The notes under the pieces were generated by a model. The model did no database searches and was not told the origin of the DNA. It saw nothing but the letters and a program-made list of their open reading frames with translations. 64,000 nucleotides of DNA from contig OX457039.1 in assembly GCA_949752735.1 (NCBI GenBank), forward strand, positions 47,839,218 through 47,903,217. Reading direction: 5' to 3'. Origin of the DNA: Lumbricus terrestris (Eukaryota; Annelida; Clitellata; Crassiclitellata; Lumbricidae). Shown piece after piece: positions 45,894 through 57,961 of this stretch. Every line of letters starts with the position of its first letter. Within the stretch, counting starts at the first letter, position 1. The position numbers and the translations under genes are program-made.

Positions 45894-46356
45894 GACCGAA
45901 TCATTAAATTTTAAGAAACATAGGCAGAATGGCTTAGACGAGACCAAGTCTAATGACCGAATCATTAAATTTTAAGAAACATAGGCAGACGACGTTACTA
46001 AGGTCTACGTTGGTTATGTCAGTTATAGCACTTAATTGCATTGATTAAGAGTCAGAGTAGGCCTATATATAATTATATGTAGCGTCGCTGTGGATACAGA
46101 ATGGCTTAGACGAGACCAAGTCTAATGACCGAATCATTAAATTTTAAGAAACATAGGCAGAATGGCTTAGACGAGACCAAGTCTAATGACCGAATCATTA
46201 AATTTTAAGAAACATAGGCAGACGACGTTACTAAGGTCTACGTTGGTTATGTCAGTTATAGCACTTAATTGCATTGATTAAGAGTCAGAGTAGGCCTATA
46301 TATAATTATATGTAGCGTCGCTGTGGATACAGAATGGCTTAGACGAGACCAAGTCT
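45894..46356. repeat. 233-bp tandem duplication with internal 61-bp duplication
   Basis: GACCGAATCATTAAATTTTA starts at 45894, 45955, 46127 and 46188, that is, offsets 61, 172, 61. The two 233-bp units appear nearly identical, so the duplication is recent. Confidence 0.95.
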
Positions 46357-46634
46357 GAGGAAACGACTATTCTTTCTTTAGATAGGCCTACTATCCTTAA
46401 TCGCAGGAGAGGACAATTTCACAGTATAAATAACAAACAGCAGGTCTACGTCGACTCCCAGCCTCTACTGCAGTCAGAATGCGTGACTGATTTTAGAGTA
46501 GTCCGCCATCTTCAGGGTAAGTGGTTTACGACGTCGCAATGCGTGTTGCCCATAGCAACGTTGAAAGACTCATTTTACTATATGTACATTTAATTCTCTA
46601 CACCACTCCTTTAAGTCATCTCATAAAATCCTAG

Positions 46635-47621
46635 TCTGTTGACCACCATCTCTATGCAGACGACACCCAACTCTTCATATCCTTTTCCCCAGGCTCTTTC
46701 TCCACCTCCATTGCTGAACTTCTCAATGTGGTCAATCTGATCTCTCAATGGATGTCGTCCAACCTCCTCTGCCTCAACCCCTCCAAAACAGAGTTCATTA
46801 TTCTAGGCCTTCCTGACCAAATCAAGAAAATCCCTGACCCGTCAATACACCTATCGACTAACTCTTCATCTCTTACCTTCGCCTCTGATGTTCCGGTCCG
46901 CAATCTTGGTGTAATGTTTGATTCACACCTCTCCTTCTCTAACCACATCTCTAATCTATCGCGTTCCTGCTTCATGCACATCCGGGACCTCCGACGCATC
47001 CGACCCATGCTTGATTTCAAAACTGCCTCCACCATTGCTACGTCCATCGTCCACTCAAAGCTTGACTATTGCAATTCCCTGTTCTTAAACCTTGATTCCA
47101 CACAACTTAAGCGCCTCCAACTCATACAAAATTCTCTTGCTAGAGCCGTCACCAGAACACCCAGACATCATCACATCACCCCCATCCTCAAGTCTCTTCA
47201 CTGGTTGAAAATTCCAGAGCGAATTCACTTCAAAGTTCTCTCCTTAACATACAACTCCTTACAATGCTCCCAGCCCAGATATCTTCGCGAACTGTTCACC
47301 ATCCAGCCTACCCGTTCTACCCGATCATCCGCCTGCCTTACACTCTCTCGACCGCCGGTCACAAGTCATCTCAAGTTCTCCAACCGAGCCATATCCAACT
47401 CAGCACCACGCCTTTGGAATGATCTGCCTGCTGAGTTCCGATCCTTTTCAGTTCCTCCTCCGTCATTACTAATCACACACCATCACCTTCCTCAGGCTCC
47501 TCTATCCATCACACCTCGGGCCTTTCACTCGAAACTAAAGACACTCCTTTTCAAGAACTCTTATCCTGTTTCATCTGATCCCCCATCCTCAAATTCCCGG
47601 CTCAGACGACACCCACCTTAG
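46635..47621 (+). pseudogene. LINE reverse transcriptase, 5'-truncated C-terminal part (CR1/L2-like)
   Basis: An in-frame TAG (46632) precedes the frame, which starts at the catalytic YADD box (46653-46664, in HHLYADDTQLF) and runs 329 codons to TAG. After YADD come WMSSNLLCLNPSKTE (thumb/connection), LGVMFDSHLSFS, YCNSLF, the LQLIQNSLAR motif and the C-terminal LWNDLPAEFRSFS and FHSKLKTLLF. This is standard for CR1/L2-group non-LTR elements. The finger and most of the palm, and the endonuclease ORF part, are missing through 5' truncation. No stops inside, so a fairly young copy. Exact clade unproven. Confidence 0.9.
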
Positions 47622-47876
47622 TAGCTGTTCCACCCCTCTGATCCTACGGTACCTCGACCCGGACCACCATGGACTACTCTTACGGACAACCATTTTGACT
47701 CAACGCATTTGATCCTGATCTATGGTAACTCGACCCGGACCACCACGGACTACTCTCACGGACAACCCTTCTAACGCAACGCAGCGCTCGTGAATAAGCC
47801 GGTGCCCCGCACTTGGCTTTCCAGTGGCGCTTTAGAAATTAGGAGATTACGATTACGATTACGATTACATTATCTT
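47622..47876 (+). mobile_element. LINE 3' UTR with (GATTAC)n tail
   Basis: Contains a duplicated GGTA/CTCGACCCGGACCACC block, the family word CTCGTGAATAAGC and a GATTAC repeat tail. Same tail type at 51684-51772. Confidence 0.85.
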
Positions 47877-48271
47877 ACGTGTGAATTTATTCTTTCAAAA
47901 TGGCGCTGACCAGAAAAACAAGTCAACAGGCAGCAATGCGAGTCGATGACGTACTGTCTTGTTATTTATACTGTGAAAATATCTAATTAACAAAAACCAA
48001 TAAATATAGGAACAAACAGTGTGCCAAGTTGCCAACTGAAGCTGCAGCTGATGGTCTTTGTTGCCACTTTCATGGTCCAAGTTTATCCTACTTGCTCATA
48101 GTTATAAGAGCCACCTAGCGAATTCAACGCAATTGCTCAGCGCTTCGGCGTGAAACTCCAATGCAGTGTTGTCGAGCGTATTGCAACATTTTGATGGGTT
48201 CCGCATAAATCTTTTCAGGGAACGGAACCATGGAGCACTAAATGATTTTGGAAGTAAAAATCCTGTTGACT
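47877..48271. other. Noncoding region with a SINE fragment
   Basis: 48125-48170 matches the SINE core-to-tail segment (CAATTGCTCAGCGCTTCGGC). Nothing else recognised. Confidence 0.5.
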
Positions 48272-48611
48272 CTGTAGCGTAGCCAGGAATTTGTGATGGG
48301 GAGGTGGGTGGTGGTTATGGCTCAGCGCTTCGGCGTGAAACTCCGATAGTGTCCGCTCTGTAGTCGGGAGCGCCTTTGAGTATGGAGCTTGAAGGGCGCC
48401 GTAACAAGTTCACATACAAACCCAACAGTATTACAGTAAATAAAACGATAATAAAGTAACAAAGGGGATAAAGTAAGAAATGCAATTGTTACTACAAACA
48501 ATTGTTTTGTTTTTCTTATTTAAGTGGGTAAATTACCGTAAATAACCTTCTTAAAACTTGTTCCTAAGCCAATGGGGGGTTTAACCTCTAACCCCCTTGT
48601 CTACGCCACTG
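48272..48611. mobile_element. MITE, GTAGCGTAGCC / GTCTACGCCACTG termini, with SINE fragment inside
   Basis: Imperfect inverted termini; flanks TGTTGACT and GGTTGACC share GTTGAC, a likely eroded 8-bp duplication. 48318-48423 is the 3' part of SINE family A. Confidence 0.7.
48318..48423 (+). mobile_element. SINE family A, 3' fragment
   Basis: From GCTCAGCGCTTCGGCGTGAA to the tail AACAAGTTCACATACAAAC; 5' truncated. Confidence 0.85.
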
Positions 48612-49363
48612 GGTTGACCTGTTTATATTTCCATATGGGGACCATTTAATGACAGATTCAGAAATCGAGAAAGATTCTGTTCCTTTATGCCATTGAGGCG
48701 TTGACAGTTTTGACGACTTTTACTTTAGGCCTAATAGTTATGTTCATGTTATGGTTTAATTGGTCATGTAGACTGTAGACTGTAGAAAGTGTAGATTATT
48801 TGACAGACCGCCGACTGGCTAAAACCAGTCCCACTGTTCCACGCATGCGCTGTACGTGTCCTTTGACTCAGCAGTTACTGTTGAAGAGTGAAGACACGAC
48901 CTCAAACCCAATCACGAAGTGGACTGGCTCAAGGACCTCTACATATTAATCCCTTGACTGGTTTTACCAAGTCACCATCATGTCACACAGTTTGCCCGAG
49001 TCACTCAGTAGGCTCACTAGGCTGGCTACAAATCACGCACGGCAATCAGTGGCTTGTTCGATAAGTAGCCTGAGTCACGAAGTTGACATTACGAACGATT
49101 CAATTGAAAAAGAATCTTAGTCAAATCCGAGATGCATAAAATTAACCACATCCTCCATGCTCAGGAATGCTGGTCCGTAAAATTAGTTCCATTTCAGCCA
49201 TTTCATTTCATTTTGTTGAAGACGTGAACCTTTTATGTGGAGAAAGATCGGCCTAAGAATTAATGTGTATTTTAAGACTGAGACCTTTACAAGATATAAA
49301 AATATTTCTTTTATGTGACAATGTATATTCAGAAACTGATCATAAAATGTGTTTTTATTTTGT
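48612..49363. other. Unassigned noncoding region
   Basis: No gene, RNA or repeat recognised. Confidence 0.4.
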
Positions 49364-49605
49364 GAGGCGCGGTGGTGTAGTGGTGGCGTCGTTGCCTTGA
49401 AGCCGGAAGGTTCGAGGTTCGAATCCACCTCAAGTCGCTGCGTACGGTAGGGACCTTGGGCAAGTCCTTTACTCGCAATTGCTCAGCGCTTCGGGCCTTC
49501 GGCGTGAAACTCCGATGCAGTGTCCGTTCTGCAGTCGGGAGCGCCTCTGAGTAGAGTGTGCTTGAAGGGGCGCTATAACAAGTGCAGGTAGTGCACATAC
49601 AAACA
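49364..49605 (+). mobile_element. SINE family A, full-length reference copy
   Basis: tRNA-derived head with A box (GGTGTAGTGG) and B box GGTTCGAATCC at 49416-49426, then core GGGACCTTGGGCAAGTCCTT, a body (GCGTGAAACTCCGATGCAGT), and tail TTGAAGGGGCGCTATAACAA ... CACATACAAACA. About 240 bp, pol III type. Confidence 0.93.
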
Positions 49606-50205
49606 AGCTCATTTACGCGGTCCAGGCCAAGCCCAAGTCGTGTCCCTAGTGAAAAATTCAAGGCCGATGTACGCCCAGTAGGCCTAAACTTAGGCCTATA
49701 GATCTGTGAAGGACAGCTTAGGAGTGTTGTTCGTGACAGTCGTGCTACTCGTGCACTATGCTTGCACAGCTGCACCTGTCATTTGACGCACGAAGCTCCA
49801 CCAATGTGCATTAGTCCTATTGAGAGCTGAGACAATAATTTAGGCCCTAAGTTGCACCGAAGAGAGCGGAAGTTTGTATTCATTCAGGTGCTCGACACCG
49901 CGCAGACAGACGCTTCTATCTAAAGCAGCCTTGCGAACAGATATTAAAAACGCACTGCTAAATGCAGCGATCGTCAAATGTTGCAGATGATGATAACAAC
50001 AACAGCAGCACGGGATTGAACATTGCACTGTGCAGCCCCCGCTGGCCCGGCCGCTGCTCTCGGGCGTCGGCTAATCCAATGCAATTTATTTCTCGTGCTT
50101 TCCATTTGACGTCCTGCAGTACGCCTTCCACCGTTATTGCCACAACAGACTTGAATGAATAGGGACCTCTTCCGCCGTCTGTCCATTAGCAGCACCTACT
50201 GCGTG

Positions 50206-50206
<1 letters not shown>
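49606..50206. other. Unassigned region
   Basis: Overlapping short frames on both strands at 49840-50195 are GC-richer than their surroundings but show no domain. An exon is possible, not supported. Confidence 0.3.

Positions 50207-50280
<74 letters not shown>
50207..50280. repeat. (GT)n microsatellite
   Basis: 37 uninterrupted GT units. Confidence 0.98.
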
Positions 50281-50290
<10 letters not shown>

Positions 50291-50600
50291 CCAAGTCTAT
50301 TTCCGGCATTATCAGATCTTGGAGTCAAAGACTCAAAATGCCGCTCTGACCACTTTATGTTGATTTGCAGTTTTCTCCAAGTTCCTACTGCAATTTGCAT
50401 GACGAATGCCAATCGTATTACATAATATGCCATTTAAACCATTTTATTACTTTTTGCTTTTTGAATATTGCTGACTCGATCTGGTGTAGGCCTAGGCCTA
50501 TGCAGCGCAGTAGGCCTGCATAATAGCCTATTAATTGCACATCTTACTATTTTATGATGTGTAATTGTATTATTACCTATTATAGCATAATCATTAGGCC

Positions 50601-50628
50601 CAGAGCCTTCTATTAATAGAAGGTTCTG
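50601..50628. repeat. 28-bp near-perfect palindrome
   Basis: CAGAGCCTTCTATTAATAGA... with one mismatched pair. Confidence 0.85.
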
Positions 50629-50810
50629 ATTAGGCCTATGCTGTTTACGCTACCTTGCAAGCTTTAGCATATATGTCTAGCCTACCTGGGAGCAGAAAGA
50701 TCACGACTATTCAGAAAGCAATGAGCGACAAGATCGAGACTGCAGGTAAGCTAATGGCGAATGAGTGGCATTTACCCAAGTGTGCTTTGGAGACCAGAAA
50801 GAGCAAAGTG

Positions 50811-50890
50811 GTCCTGAGCTGACTTCCCATAACCGCGCGCATTATAACTGAGCAGTTAATGCGCGCGGTTATGGGAAGTCAGCTCAGGAC
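50811..50890. repeat. 80-bp near-perfect palindrome
   Basis: 34 perfect outer pairs (GTCCTGAGCTGACTTCCCAT ...), then one bulge and a further short stem around AG. Contains CCGCGCGC in each arm. Confidence 0.95.
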
Positions 50891-51213
50891 CTGGAATTCA
50901 AGCGTACATTATAAGTAAAAATAGTGCAAAGCGAGGGATTCGAGTTATGAACCTAGCTGAAGCATCTAAGACCGATTGAAGACGATGTTTCAGGAGCTCT
51001 AGGTCTGTTGTCTTAACATCGTCGTGATTTGCCGTAGTCAAGGCGGGCGCAGAGAAACGCGTAAACTACGGTCATATTTCACCCGCATTCATTAACTGGT
51101 ATAGCCAGTGGTAATGTTTGAAAATGCCGATAGGCATGGACCTGTATAGCTTACAGGACGTGACTCTGCTGGCTCTTTCTACCGTCTTCTCAAGACCTTT
51201 CTCTTTGACCAGG

Positions 51214-51291
51214 CCTGGGTTGGGAGCGCCTCTGAGTAGAGATCTTGAAGGGGCGCTATATAAATTCATGTGATTGATTGATTGATTGACT
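51214..51291 (+). mobile_element. SINE family B, 3' fragment with (TGAT)n tail
   Basis: GGGAGCGCCTCTGAGTAGAG, TTGAAGGGGCGCTATATAAA, then TTGATTGATTGAT. Confidence 0.85.
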
Positions 51292-51439
51292 CATGCATGA
51301 AATCCAGGTTTTCAGCAGACTTACACATTTAATCGCCAGATGACGCGTGGCGCTGTATTTTCATAATCGCAATCCGATATATTTCTAAAATGCACAAAAA
51401 GACAAAGTCGCATGAACAAATGATTATGATATATATTGT

Positions 51440-51533
51440 TTTTGTTTTGGTAAAGCGCATATAATTATAGGTTACATATACATAAATATATATAATTATA
51501 ACCTATAATTATATGCGCTTTACCAAAACAAAA
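51440..51533. repeat. Perfect 35-bp inverted repeat with 24-nt loop
   Basis: Arms 51440-51474 and 51499-51533 (TTTTGTTTTGGTAAAGCGCA ... and its complement). Confidence 0.95.
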
Positions 51534-51683
51534 TCGATGGGCTGATGTATAAAAATCGGTTAATGCCGATGAATTAAGATCCAATTAAATGGTTAGGCAG
51601 ACAATCTCTGAATGCCTGTTAGCCTAAATGGCGACGATTCTCGTTTAAGGGTTAAAGGTAGGCTATTATATAGCACTTCTGAC

Positions 51684-51772
51684 TCAACGCAGCGCTCGTG
51701 AATAAGCTGGTGCCTTGGCTTTCGAGCGGCGTTAAAAATTTGGAGATTACGATTAGGCCTACGATTACGACG
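51684..51772 (+). mobile_element. LINE 3' tail fragment, (GATTAC)n type
   Basis: Matches 47780-47870: GCAGCGCTCGTGAATAAGC and GGAGATTACGATTA. Confidence 0.85.
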
Positions 51773-51844
51773 AGGCTTTCAAATTTCCGCCGTGTAGGCT
51801 GCGTCAAAGCACGACACGGAGGTAGACGAGTCGTCTATCGAGGA

Positions 51845-52132
51845 TCAAACTGGAATGCATAGATCAAACACAGATGAAACCTTCAGGAGATACTCTGGAA
51901 TAGATCGTTCTGGAGGGAAGAGGGAAGTAGCTGCACATGCAGAGGTTACACGTCGAGCTGCCGCCACTGTGGGCTCAATGAATTGCGCAGAAGCCTTACG
52001 ATAAAATATGCCTATGGAGGAACGTCTCGGCTCGTAGGCACTGACGTAGGGCGGGGGTTGCTGCTGCCGCTGCTGCTGCTGCTGCTGCTGCCGCTGCCGC
52101 TGCAGGCACCTCCTATCCTCGTTGGGTGCCAT
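51845..52132 (-). CDS. Weak candidate first exon with polyglutamine
   Basis: ATG at 52132 (context cgatttATGG) opens a frame with RQRQQQQQQQRQQQ, then PPPYVSAYEPRRSSIGIFYR, reaching TAG at 51845. GT sites exist (for example CGAC|GTGTAA) but none is strong. The post-Q segment looks protein-like, though family unknown. A (GA)n tract lies just upstream. Could be chance. Confidence 0.25.
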   Translation of the reverse strand: MAPNEDRRCLQRQRQQQQQQQRQQQPPPYVSAYEPRRSSIGIFYRKASAQFIEPTVAAARRVTSACAATSLFPPERSIPEYLLKVSSVFDLCIPV

Positions 52133-52155
52133 AAATCGATGCTTGCTCCGTGTGC

Positions 52156-52156
<1 letters not shown>

Positions 52157-52232
<76 letters not shown>
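52157..52232. repeat. (GA)n microsatellite
   Basis: About 38 GA units. Confidence 0.98.
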
Positions 52233-52237
<5 letters not shown>

Positions 52238-53217
52238 GAAACTAGGTCGATGGCATTGATATCCTGCGAAACATGGTCAGCGCTAGTAACGTGGGGTCGA
52301 TTGGGAAACGATTGACGAAGCTTTTGACGATGACCTGCGCAGTAATTCTTAGTTATAGCAAAGACCATAGAGTTTCACTATAGTAGTTAACATTCGGACG
52401 GCAAGTTACTGTTACTGTCGATGGACCTGCGAAGTGTAGTAGCATCGATCGCGAGTGTAGGCTTAGTCTCGTGTTGTGTCTGAACGGCTAAATTTAGTCA
52501 AAGGTCGAATTATTGCTGCAGAATGTGAAGAAGTGCAGCGTTTCGTCTGCCGTTGGGCGCACAACAACCGAATCAGAGTGATTTCTATTTGCCAGAAGTT
52601 GAAGTTTCGACGGAATTCTCTAGATCTGTTTGATTTTGGTTTACATCGTCGTAACATCATCGGTCGTTATACGTCGCTTTACAGTATACTATCTGACAGT
52701 ATGTATCCTGCATTCTTGCTATTTTTATTTTATTTATATTGTGCTATTCTTAGCCCTGCAAAAACGCAAGTGCTGTCGTACGAGTGGGATTTTGCCTTTT
52801 TTGGGACTGCCACTGAAAAATTATCAAATTATATTTCGTGATAGGCCTACGTAGGATCCGAAGTATTCAAACTCGTCTATTCTTATATATCAGAACCAAT
52901 CGGTCTATTTTATAGAGATAGGCTATTCAAATATTGCATCTAGTCCTTGGGAATAGACCTAGGGCCTATACAGGCTCTCCAGTCTCCATGACAGTAGGCC
53001 TATGCAAATAGTATACATATATATAATAATAATTCATTTGAAATCTGATTGAGTCTTACATTCTGGGGTGGTGGTTATACACAGATATTTCAAAGGATGT
53101 GCAGTCCCAAAAAATGTGACTCAACCATTGAAGCTAATCTGTATCTATGAAAATATGACGATTGATCAGCATAGCAACAATATGTCCTTATTACAGTAAT
53201 AAGCAATAAAGTAGCAT
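52233..53217. other. Unassigned region
   Basis: A plus-strand 121-codon frame (52476, GTG start) with one hydrophobic stretch shows no recognisable motif. Not supported. Confidence 0.3.
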
Positions 53218-53335
53218 GTCGTGCGTGATCGCCTAATGGATAGAGTGCTTGACATGTTACATGGAGATTACAGGTTCGAACTTCCACTCAGACGATCACC
53301 ATGTAGCGACCTTCAGCAAGTCCTTTTAACTCTTT
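53218..53335 (+). mobile_element. SINE head, second tRNA-derived type
   Basis: A-box-like GATCGCCTAATGG, B box CAGGTTCGAACTTCC (53270-53284), then the degraded core GACCTTCAGCAAGTCCTTTT. No tail recognised. Confidence 0.7.
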
Positions 53336-54439
53336 ATGCACAATTTTTGGTCTGTTCCATTGAAGTTCTGTCACATGATCATGTGTGCGCATCTGGAATT
53401 TGGAAGGAGGAAAATATCAAAATATTTGTCAACTTTGTGGTTTAACTAGGTACAGAGATAAAAATGTTACATTTTAAATTGCGTGTCTTTAATTGTAATG
53501 TATTTGAGCATTTGCTAAGTGCCTTTAGCAAGGTGAGCGATTCAGAAGTGCTCTCAGTGGACAGCACTGCTCACGGACAAACAGGTCTATAATGGTTTCT
53601 TAAGCATTGTGTAAGAGAATCTTTTTATTTGAAAAATGTTGGTTGAGATGACAAATGTTTGGTTAAAAAAATGCAGTGGTGCAGCCTGTAGAGTGTATCC
53701 TATATAGTCCGAAATATCGCCAATGAACTTACTAGATCTTAAATCTAAACACCATCCACCTTAGCCATACAACTCTCTGCTAGATACTGAATCTTGACCT
53801 GGAACTGAATCTGATTTTACCTGCTAATTAATTTTGATTTGACTGTGCAGTGTGCACCTGTGAGTAAGCCGCAGAATCTATAAAGTATGATTACAATTAC
53901 GATATTGCTTGTGTAGTTTGTACTTATAGTATATTCGTTTGATTTCAAAAGCACGACAAATCCAGGTAACATTCCGCACCAGGTTACAGGTCAGAGATGT
54001 AAAATAAAACGAATAAATGACTAGAAGTAATTAAAAGGTTTAGTAATAATAATTTATGTAATAAATTTTACAATACTTTGACAGTGATGAATAAGGATGG
54101 GCATTTGGGTGTCTAACTACACGCCTTCCAGTATATCCCAGTAATAATCTTTTAATCTTAGATATAGATTACGGAGTAAGATGAAATGAGATATTGTTAT
54201 TTTATTTGACGCCTCAGCATATCAGATGTATTCTGCCGTTTCTGTCTCTCGGTCCTCACTGTTTTTTTCTCATATAGAGTTTAGTCAACTTGGGGCGGTA
54301 CAAGAAATTTCTGGGAATGTCCAAAATGGTTAATCAGAAACTTTTTGCTTTGACTGGCCTTCTCTGTTGCTGAAGAAATTTATTATGACTAGTCTAGGGC
54401 CTACCACTATTCCTTAATGGCAGTCAAATATAGGCTATA
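53336..54439. other. Noncoding region with a LINE tail
   Basis: 53830-53905 resembles the GTGAATAAGC ... GATTACAATTACGATA LINE 3' tail. The rest is unassigned AT-rich sequence. Confidence 0.45.
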
Positions 54440-54742
54440 CATGGGCGGAGTTTATCAGGGGCTGGGGGTTAAGCCCCCCCCCAAGAAGACCCAGAGTCAT
54501 TTTTTTATCGTGTAAATGGTATATTCCTCTCCCCCCCCAAGAAGGTGCAGACTCGGAAATTTTTTCGGGGAAGATGGATGTGTTTAACGAACGCGTAACT
54601 TACGAATGACTAAAAAAAAATTAAAATCTGTCGTCAACTTTTTTGGCCTGAGAAAATATTTTTCGGCACCGCTCGTTCTGGACCGAGTCTCAGCCCCAAC
54701 AAATTTAGCCCCTCCAAGAACAGAAGCCAAACTCCCCCCATG
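54440..54742. mobile_element. hAT-like MITE, CATGGGCGGAGTTT termini
   Basis: Inverted termini CATGGGCGGAGTTT / AAACTCCCCCCATG, 303 bp; flanks AGGCTATA and ATGCTATA match at 7 of 8. Interior related to the CAGTGGCGGCG family (gccccccccaagaag, TTCGGC words). Confidence 0.85.
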
Positions 54743-57099
54743 ATGCTATAGCCAACAGAATGACATGCTCTATCATACATGCTGTTTAGACCTGTCAGAG
54801 CTGTTTATCTTTATGATCAATCAGACTTTACAATCTGTTATAATATTGCATCATTTGTTTTCTGCTTGCATTGTGTAACTATGTTTTGCTATTAGTTAAA
54901 TTAATTATTATTATTAATAATTGCTATTATTATTAAATGCATCGTGCCACTGTTTTGCTATTGCGTGCATTGTTTTGCTGTACATAGAGTGTAGGTGTTT
55001 GCATCACACTAATCAGGTTTACTTCTTACTTACTTAATGTGTGAAGTAGTAAATTGGCGGATATTTACGCTGTTAAACCTTAACCATCTATCTCGGGTGT
55101 GAACCTAAAGCTAATGTTGTCACAGCCAGTTTCTGATTAATACATTAACTAATCACTTCTCCCATCAGAAAATTGATTTAGGCTGGGAAGCCTTAATGTG
55201 ATACTAGCCAGTTAAGCTTGAAGCCATAGAGGCTTAGACTTTAGACCTTAGTCCTTCCCATGCAGGACTGCACATAGGACAATGCAGCTCTTCCATTCTC
55301 ATCTGTCCATCGCCACCTCGACAGCATCACATCTACCGGTAATCAAATCTAATCAAATAAAATAAAATCTAATTTATTGCTCTCACAAAACAATTAGACA
55401 TTATGCAATGTATGAAATGATCGACAATATAGATAAATGAGTGATTACTGCTGATTAGATGTATAGATAGTTGGAAGTAAGGGTCAATAGGAGCCCCAGA
55501 AGGGAAGATCCTAATAGATAGGGGCCCTAGATAGTTGGATATAATTTATATAGCCCGAAATGAAATAATAAACTTTGCCGTAATATGATATAATTTCTGT
55601 TTTCTTGAATACAATTCAATCCACCCACGTCATCGATTTGAATGTGTCTTCTGTGCTGCTTCCATTCCTAAAGCTGTTTTACCTGGGTGGGATGCAAGCC
55701 CACCACAGAACCCTTCTCCTTTATTATCCTGGCTTGGAACAGGCACAGACTACTCCTATGGGCAGCCTGTTGCTTGAAGCAGTTTTTGGGGAAATAGAGC
55801 GTGCATTTGTGGGTTGCATTCTGCCTACTCTTACATCTACTCTTACGACTTGTGTTTAAGATACAGGTTTTTAAAAACAAGAAACTAAAAAGGACTGATT
55901 AACTGTGTTGAATATTGTTAGCAGAGCAAATGAAAACAACTCAGCAGTTGAATGTGCAGTTATGTTTGATGAATGTCAATAGTGCTGGATTTGAACTGCA
56001 GTCTGCATGATTAGACTCTCCATTGTATTGTCTAAAATCTGTGCTTCATTTGACTCACACAACGCATTGCCATATAGAAACATGTGGTTGGTGATAATCT
56101 CTTGCATGGTGGAGACTCACAGATCACTCTGTGGACAGTTCAATGTCTTACTGATTGAAATTAACAGCCGCAATTGGTATAGTCTCTCAAAGGTAATGAT
56201 TTTCTTCTGCATATGCTTCTCTAGGAGTTGCCTCTGATGAATGTACCAAACCTCCAGCATCTGTCTCACCAGAGATTGTTCTTTTCAGCTTCTCTGTTTC
56301 TCTGGATGACTGACTCTGATGTCCATTAAACGATAACAAACTCATTTATCAGATGTCATCCATGGGGTGGGGAGATGGTTGAATGGCAACATGCTGGCAC
56401 AAAGATCAGCAGGACAGGGTTCTGTACCTCTATTCACTTAAGGTTGAGTTAGCTCTTTACTCCTTATGTAAGATAATTATAAGCAGTATGACAGATAGAA
56501 CCTTGATGCCATACAGTTGAATTTGTTTGACTCCTGTAAACTTGTTATCCTATGTTACTACTATTTCATGTACTTTTACTGCATGCCTGTCAGCTTGAAT
56601 TAAATAACAAATAATAATAATATTCATTTTCGTTTATTCAACAATCCGGTTGACAGACCGCTACTGGTACCGTTACAGTGTACAATTGTGCAGTTGAAAC
56701 AGTATACAGGAACTCAGATTACAGAATACACATAAAACTTAACTACTAACAGAGCAGACAGCCTGCAATGATTTGTTAATATAATTATTAACCTCGTATA
56801 AAACTCCACAGCTGCTCATACTCTAGCAGTGCCAATCTCAAGGCAAGATAAAGGAGGAGGGCGATGCTAAGATCTTTGTTCTCTCAGCATTGCTAAACTG
56901 AAGCTGCTATTAATCTCATTCAAGATGTAACTTGTCTCCAAGTCAGGGAATCTGGTGCATGAATGAATGTTACCAATTGCTTACACATCATCTCTTAATT
57001 TTTCGTCTTCCTCTTCTGTCTTAGCTTAGTTTACACGAAACAGACGTGGCTAATCGTTTCATTAACAAAGGGTCGTCTTTGATAGAAACACTGGTCTCA
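54743..57099. other. Noncoding region with decayed repeats
   Basis: 56363-56440 is a possible tRNA-like SINE head (GGGAGATGGTTGAATGG ... AGGGTTCTGTACC). 56615-56780 shares an (AAT)n-edged repeat with 30.77 kb, and 56808-56910 one with 26.6 kb. Short frames near 55605 and 56007 show no motif. Confidence 0.4.
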
Positions 57100-57961
57100 G
57101 AGTTCTCTATGATGCCACCTGACACATGCCTTGTGTTATCATGGCTGATATTTGTGAGATGTCCTTTCTCGTATTCGTAAGGCATACTTTCCCTTCAGTG
57201 AACTAACTGATGAGTTTTCATTAGAGACTTGTCACTTCTGGTAAAATTCAGCTGTTCTCTTGTTTCATATGTTTTGCTGCAAGCACCAGAAACTGTCTCA
57301 GCAACCTTGGTCTTGATATTTTATACTGTATACAAACCAAATGGGCTAAATGTTGAGGACTTGACCAATTATAGTCCAATCTCTAACCTGTATCTTGTTT
57401 ATCAAAGCTGGTTGAGAAGATTTTGCTGATTATGCAGTTGATATTGGGACTGGAGATTAATTGCTATTGCCAAGAGAATCAGGATTGACCAGCAAGCGAT
57501 CTAGTTTTCAGAAGGTTTCATTTCGCAGAGTCCTTGTGATCTCGATTATTGTTGATCCTTTTAGGTCTGTTTATTGGGTCAAGGTTCCATGCTTCTTACT
57601 CTGTTTATATGTTACGCTGTTGACCATCAAATTCTGTTAGAGTCACCCAATAAGTCATTTTGTATTCTGGACCAATGACTGTCCTTTTTTATCTCTGGCT
57701 GTACTCTTTTTGTTCTACTCGCTCAACCTGGCCCTTGACTTCATTTGAACTGGCACAGGGTTGTATTGTAGGTTTGTATCCTTTACAGTGGTGGCACCAC
57801 CATGGCTGCAGCAGGTAATTGAACACACTTCCTATTTACTCTTGTTCTGCCTGATTCTTTGTAATTTTTAATATATTTCTTTACGATTAATTCCTTCAAC
57901 CTTCAAATGACTCCCTTGACCTTGATGAAACCTGCTGAAATTGTTTACCTGGTGCTGCCAC

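Noticed and set aside
49364..49436. A genuine tRNA gene
   Set aside because: A and B boxes are present but no cloverleaf can be drawn with a good acceptor stem, and the sequence continues into the SINE body. Same for 53218 and 62523.
52476..52841. 121-codon plus frame with a hydrophobic stretch
   Set aside because: GTG start, no motif, no splice support.
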